Notes under the pieces: generated by a model
Seen by the model: only the letters and a program-made list of their open reading frames with translations
What the model was told of the DNA's origin: nothing
Database searches by the model: none
Position numbers and translations under genes: made by a program
Part shown: positions 5,566-8,423 of the stretch, piece after piece
How positions within the stretch are numbered: the stretch's first letter is position 1
How the letters are laid out: each line of letters begins with the position of its first letter
NCBI GenBank assembly: GCA_005880345.1
Contig: VBGE01000045.1
Coordinates: forward strand, 1 to 8,423
DNA: 8,423 nucleotides
Direction: 5' to 3'
From: Chloroflexota bacterium
GTDB lineage: Bacteria > Chloroflexota > Dormibacteria > Dormibacterales > Dormibacteraceae

Positions 5566-6308
5566 AGGGGGTCGTTCTCGCCGGCGGGACCGGAAGCCGC
5601 CTGCACCCCTTGACGCGGATCACCAACAAGCACCTTCTGCCGCTCAACGACCGCCCGATGATCAGCTACGCCATCGAGGCCCTCGTCGGCTCCGGGGTCG
5701 GCGAGATCATGCTCGTGACGGGCGGCACGCACGCGGGGGAGTTTCTCCGGCTGCTGGGCAACGGCAACGAGTTCGGCATCGACAGGCTGTTCTACGCCTA
5801 CCAGGACAAAGCCGGCGGCATTGCCGAGGCCCTGGGGTTGGCCGAGAAGTTCGTCGCCGGCGACAGGTGTGTCGTGCTTCTCGCCGACAACGTATTCGAG
5901 CGGTCGATCAAAGCGTGCGTCGAGGCCTTCCGCCGGCAAAAGGGCGGAGCTCGCGTCGTGCTGTCCCGGGAATCCAACGCCACGCATCTGCGCCATCTCG
6001 GCGTCGCCCAGTTCGACGGCGACAAGCGGATCGCACGCATCATTGAGAAGCCGGAGGACCCGCCCAGCGATTTTGCAGTAACGGGCGTGTACTTCTATGA
6101 CGACTCGGTGTGGCGCGTCCTTCCCGAGCTCAAGCCATCGGGGAGAGGGGAGCTGGAGATCACGGATGTCAACAACTGGTATGTGCAGCAGGGATTGATG
6201 GAGTACGACGTCATCGATGGTTTCTGGGGCGACGCGGGGGAATCGATAAGCGCGTACTACGCCGTCAACGACTTCGTCCGGTCCCACGTGGCGAATAGAG
6301 AGTCGTGA
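5562..6308 (+). CDS. Short RmlA-like sugar-1-phosphate nucleotidyltransferase
   Basis: A 248-residue nucleotidyltransferase, most likely glucose-1-phosphate thymidylyltransferase making dTDP-glucose. The N-terminal loop is L-A-G-G-T-G-S-R-L at 6-14 with K23 following; G-G-I-A-E-A-L at 85-91 binds the nucleotide region; D109 (in L-A-D-N) and D224 (in W-G-D-A-G) are the expected metal ligands; E-K-P lies at 162-164 and G-E-L-E-I-T-D-V-N-N at 196-205. It is some 40 residues shorter than enterobacterial RmlA (about 290), lacking the C-terminal part that contributes to the regulatory site there. The start is TTG, preceded by GAAGGG (5550-5555) six bases upstream, one of the few good ribosome sites in the window. 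It ends in a GTGA overlap with the RmlC-like gene. Specificity for dTTP and glucose-1-phosphate is inferred from the adjacent rmlB; UTP- or CTP-using relatives are the alternative. Confidence 0.87.
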   Translation: MKGVVLAGGTGSRLHPLTRITNKHLLPLNDRPMISYAIEALVGSGVGEIMLVTGGTHAGEFLRLLGNGNEFGIDRLFYAYQDKAGGIAEALGLAEKFVAGDRCVVLLADNVFERSIKACVEAFRRQKGGARVVLSRESNATHLRHLGVAQFDGDKRIARIIEKPEDPPSDFAVTGVYFYDDSVWRVLPELKPSGRGELEITDVNNWYVQQGLMEYDVIDGFWGDAGESISAYYAVNDFVRSHVANRES

Positions 6309-6754
6309 GCATCGAGGGCGTCGTCCTGAAAGAGCTCGCCACTCATGAGGATGAGCGAGGCTTCTTCCGCGAGGTGATTCGCGAGACTGACGAGTTCTTC
6401 GAGCACTTTGGGCAGTGGAGCCACTCGCTGATGCACCCCGGCGTCGCGAAGGCCTGGCATATCCACCAGAAGCAGACGGACTGGTGGTACGTGATCGGAT
6501 CGCTCAAGGTCGCCCTGTACGACACGCGCGGCGATTCCCCCACGAAGGGCCAGCTGATGGAGTTCCTCATGGGCGACGGCAAGCCGGCGTGCTTGACGAT
6601 CCCGCCAGGCGTCGCTCACGGCTGCCGTGCGCTGGAGACCACGCACGTGCTGTACATCACCTCGAGCGTGTACTCGCCCGACGACGAGGGCCGGATCCCG
6701 CACGACGACCCGACCATCGGCTACGACTGGACTGCCGGACCTCCGATCAAGTGA
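6305..6754 (+). CDS. RmlC-like cupin, dTDP-4-dehydrorhamnose 3,5-epimerase family
   Basis: A 149-residue single-domain cupin, shorter than classical RmlC (about 180). Seen: H-E-D-E-R-G-F-F-R-E-V at 14-24, the strand A-W-H-I-H-Q-K-Q-T-D at 50-59, P-P-G-V-A-H-G-C at 100-107, and the end S-V-Y-S-P-D-D-E-G-R at 121-130 followed by H-D-D-P-T-I-G-Y-D-W at 133-142. H52 or H54 should replace the catalytic base His of the R-G-L-H motif, H105 matches the family A-H-G histidine, and Y123 the catalytic-acid tyrosine. The canonical R-G-L before the base histidine is K-A-W here, so the substrate or outcome may differ from 3,5-epimerisation. The GTG start overlaps the previous stop (GTGA), with AGAGAG upstream at 6297-6302, and its own stop overlaps the rmlB start in the same way, so all three genes are likely translated as a coupled set. 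Confidence 0.85.
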   Translation: MSIEGVVLKELATHEDERGFFREVIRETDEFFEHFGQWSHSLMHPGVAKAWHIHQKQTDWWYVIGSLKVALYDTRGDSPTKGQLMEFLMGDGKPACLTIPPGVAHGCRALETTHVLYITSSVYSPDDEGRIPHDDPTIGYDWTAGPPIK

Positions 6755-7770
6755 GCCGCTCGCTGAAGCGGCTCCTCGTCGCGGGCGCCGCCGGTTTCAT
6801 CGGCTCGAATTTCGTACGCCACCTCCGCAGCACGCGGCCGGACGTCGAGATAACCGTGCTCGACAAGCTCACGTATGCCGGCAACCTCGCCAACCTGGTC
6901 GAGTTCGAGGGCCGGCCCGGTTATCGATTCGTCCATGGCGACATCTGCGACGTGGACCTGGTCGACTCGCTTTCGGCCGAGACGGACGCCATCGTCAACT
7001 TCGCCGCGGAGACTCACGTCGACAGGTCTCTGATGGATCCGTTCGCCTTCATCGAGACCGACATCAGAGGCACCGCGGTGCTGTGCGAGGCGGCGCGCAA
7101 GCACGGGCACCAGGTGTTTCTCCTCGTCAGCACCGACGAGGTTTACGGCGAGGTGCGCGAGGGCCGCTCCACCGAGGACGTGGCGTTCCGGCCGCGCAGC
7201 CCGTACTCGGCAAGCAAGGCCGGCGCCGAGCACATCGCGTGGGCATACGCGGAAAGCTTTGGCCTTCCCCTTCTCGTGACGCGCGGCTCCAACAACTACG
7301 GCCCGTACCAGTATCCCGAGAAGCTGATCCCGGTCCTCATCACCAACGCCATCGACGACATGCCGCTCCCGCTGTACAACGACGGCTCGGCGGTGCGCGA
7401 CTACATATTCGTGGAGGATCACTGCCGGGCCATCGACCAGGTGCTGCACGAGGCGCCGCTGGGCAAGGTCTACAACGTCGGCACCGGCGTCGAGACGACC
7501 GGATTGGGGGTGGCCCAGGCAGTGCTCGACATCATGGGCAAGCCGCGCAGCCTGATCCAGTTTGTCGCCGACCGGCCCGGCCACGACTATCGGTATGCCG
7601 TCGACATCTCGCGCATCACGGCGCTGGGCTGGGAGCAGCGGGTCACTTTCGCCGAAGGCCTGGAGCGCACCGTCCAGTGGTACGTGGAGCACCCGGAATG
7701 GTGGCGGCCGCTCAAGTCCGGCGAGTACTGGGAGTACTACCGCCGCAACTACCGGCCTCTGGTCGGCTAG
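6751..7770 (+). CDS. rmlB: dTDP-glucose 4,6-dehydratase
   Basis: A 339-residue extended short-chain dehydrogenase/reductase that converts dTDP-glucose to dTDP-4-keto-6-deoxyglucose using bound NAD. Seen: the NAD loop G-A-A-G-F-I-G at 12-18, L-D-K-L-T-Y-A-G-N-L at 37-46 characteristic of this dehydratase, N-F-A-A-E-T-H-V-D-R-S at 83-93, S-T-D-E-V-Y-G at 127-133 with the catalytic D129 and E130, and the Y152-x3-K156 pair. S-N-N-Y-G-P-Y-Q-Y-P-E-K-L at 180-192 and R-P-G-H-D at 275-279 are further family signatures. The GTG start at 6751 forms a GTGA overlap with the cupin gene; the frame is open further upstream but that part is antisense-like shadow of the cupin. The TAG stop shares the CTAG palindrome at 7767-7770 with the gene on the other strand. 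No rmlD follows, so the final sugar is not fixed. Confidence 0.95.
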   Translation: MSRSLKRLLVAGAAGFIGSNFVRHLRSTRPDVEITVLDKLTYAGNLANLVEFEGRPGYRFVHGDICDVDLVDSLSAETDAIVNFAAETHVDRSLMDPFAFIETDIRGTAVLCEAARKHGHQVFLLVSTDEVYGEVREGRSTEDVAFRPRSPYSASKAGAEHIAWAYAESFGLPLLVTRGSNNYGPYQYPEKLIPVLITNAIDDMPLPLYNDGSAVRDYIFVEDHCRAIDQVLHEAPLGKVYNVGTGVETTGLGVAQAVLDIMGKPRSLIQFVADRPGHDYRYAVDISRITALGWEQRVTFAEGLERTVQWYVEHPEWWRPLKSGEYWEYYRRNYRPLVG

Positions 7771-8423
7771 GCGGGTTCGGGCGGAGCCTCGGCCTCGAAC
7801 GTGGCCATGTTCTCGGTCTCGGTGTGGGTCTCGGCTGCGGCCGGAGCCTCTGGCATCAGGCGCCAGACGCCGCCGTCCCACCAGTAGTACCCGTCGCCTG
7901 AGCGAAGCGCGGAGGGAGGCACTTCGCGGGACGACTCCCTCCAGGCCTGCCCGTCCCACCAGTACGAACCGTCGGGCGACATGTGCACCCCGCCCATTCC
8001 CGCCACGGCCGGGACGAGCGTGGTCGGGCGACGGCGGATGAGGATGATCGCGAGGACGGCGAGCGCGATGAGCAGCACTATGACGATGGCCTCGCTCCCG
8101 AGTCCTGACACCAGCATGACCGCGCGCGCGAACACGTTGCCTGGATGCTCCGGCCACTCCGAGGGCGGGATGGTGCTGGACGGCGCGAAGTCATATTGGC
8201 CCTTGGCCTGCACCGCAGTGGACGTGTCGAGGTCGTCCTTTGTCGACGCGGCCGCGATGAGGAAGTAGTCGTTGCCCTTGACGAACGCGATGATGTCGAC
8301 GTAAGCGGATTGCGGCGGGTCGGCCAGATGCACGCCGTAATAGGTCGACGTGATGCCGCCGACAGGCACTGTGTGGATGAAGTACTGGTTGGCCCGGTCG
8401 GTGCTCTCCGAGGTGCCCAGCCA
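7767..8423 (-). CDS. W-W-D-G motif membrane protein, 3' part (start beyond the window)
   Basis: The last 218 residues of a protein of unknown function; the frame is open to the right edge, so the GTG at 8369 is not a required start. From the edge inward: a soluble region (about 1-95) with a Y-V-D-I-I-A-F-V-K-G-N-D-Y-F-L strand pattern, one membrane helix at about 112-129 ending in R-R-R, then two motif units, S-P-D-G-S-Y-W-W-D-G-Q-A-W at 149-161 and S-G-D-G-Y-Y-W-W-D-G-G-V-W at 175-187, 26 residues apart, and an acidic Ala/Glu/Pro tail. The triple arginine after the helix suggests that the motif region is cytoplasmic and the N-terminal region extracytoplasmic. This could be a membrane-anchored sensor or stress protein; I do not recognise the outer domain. 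It converges on rmlB, sharing its stop site, and is not part of the sugar operon. Confidence 0.75.
   Translation of the reverse strand, partial: WLGTSESTDRANQYFIHTVPVGGITSTYYGVHLADPPQSAYVDIIAFVKGNDYFLIAAASTKDDLDTSTAVQAKGQYDFAPSSTIPPSEWPEHPGNVFARAVMLVSGLGSEAIVIVLLIALAVLAIILIRRRPTTLVPAVAGMGGVHMSPDGSYWWDGQAWRESSREVPPSALRSGDGYYWWDGGVWRLMPEAPAAAETHTETENMATFEAEAPPEPA
7873..7964 (-). repeat. Direct repeat encoding the two W-W-D-G units
   Basis: CCGTCCCACCAGTA occurs identically at 7873-7886 and 7951-7964 (plus-strand reading), 78 bases or 26 codons apart. The first 11 bases recur at 5459-5469 in the small W-W-D-G gene. The repeat reflects the tryptophan-rich coding units and indicates internal duplication; it is not a mobile or CRISPR repeat. 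Confidence 0.65.

Noticed and set aside
5198..5647. N-terminal extension of dinB by up to 150 residues
   Set aside because: The frame is open, but it runs through the small W-W-D-G gene in another frame and its sequence is unlike any DinB; GTG 5197 gives family length.
7873..7964. CRISPR or mobile-element repeat
   Set aside because: Only two copies, within a coding frame and explained by duplicated protein motifs.
6721..8157. 478-residue open frame on the minus strand opposite rmlB
   Set aside because: Antisense to rmlB, which carries all dehydratase motifs; its translation has no recognisable domain.

Overview
The window is a very compact, GC-rich stretch of bacterial chromosome. It holds ten genes in five alternating-strand blocks, and I count only about 86 non-coding bases (roughly 1%), with no gene-free stretch over 40 bases. 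Two genes carry paired 'S-P-D-G...W-W-D-G...W' motifs beside a membrane helix. This recalls the DUF2510-type motif common in Actinobacteria and related high-GC, often uncultured soil lineages such as Chloroflexota or Dormibacterota. Start codons are often TTG or GTG and Shine-Dalgarno sequences are mostly weak or absent, which fits such a lineage. The phylum assignment is an inference.

Layout: (1) 1-1915, minus strand: trpS (tryptophanyl-tRNA synthetase), then a Tat-targeted Rieske iron-sulfur protein, then the first 118 residues of a cytochrome b running off the left edge; the last two form the core of a bc-type quinol oxidase. (2) 1931-4257, plus strand: a 14-helix Wzx/MATE-like polysaccharide flippase coupled by an ATGA overlap to a DEDDh 3'-5' exonuclease. 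(3) 4073-5523, minus strand: a small W-W-D-G membrane protein followed by DinB (DNA polymerase IV), whose 3' end overlaps the exonuclease gene tail-to-tail by 185 bases. (4) 5562-7770, plus strand: a dTDP-sugar cassette of short RmlA-like nucleotidyltransferase, RmlC-like cupin and RmlB dehydratase, joined by two GTGA overlaps. (5) 7767-8423, minus strand: the 3' part of a second W-W-D-G membrane protein, sharing a CTAG stop palindrome with rmlB.

Functional themes: the sugar cassette would make a nucleotide-activated deoxysugar (no rmlD is present, so rhamnose is not assured), and the nearby flippase could export lipid-linked glycans built from it. DinB and the exonuclease are a facing pair of DNA-metabolism genes. 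The Rieske/cytochrome b pair is respiratory. I see no mobile element, CRISPR array, tRNA or rRNA, and no clearly new multi-gene system. The most unusual points are a five-codon leader ORF coupled to the RmlA start, the long antisense overlap of the exonuclease and dinB, a variant iron-sulfur-like cysteine set in TrpRS, and possible leaderless promoters at both divergent junctions.
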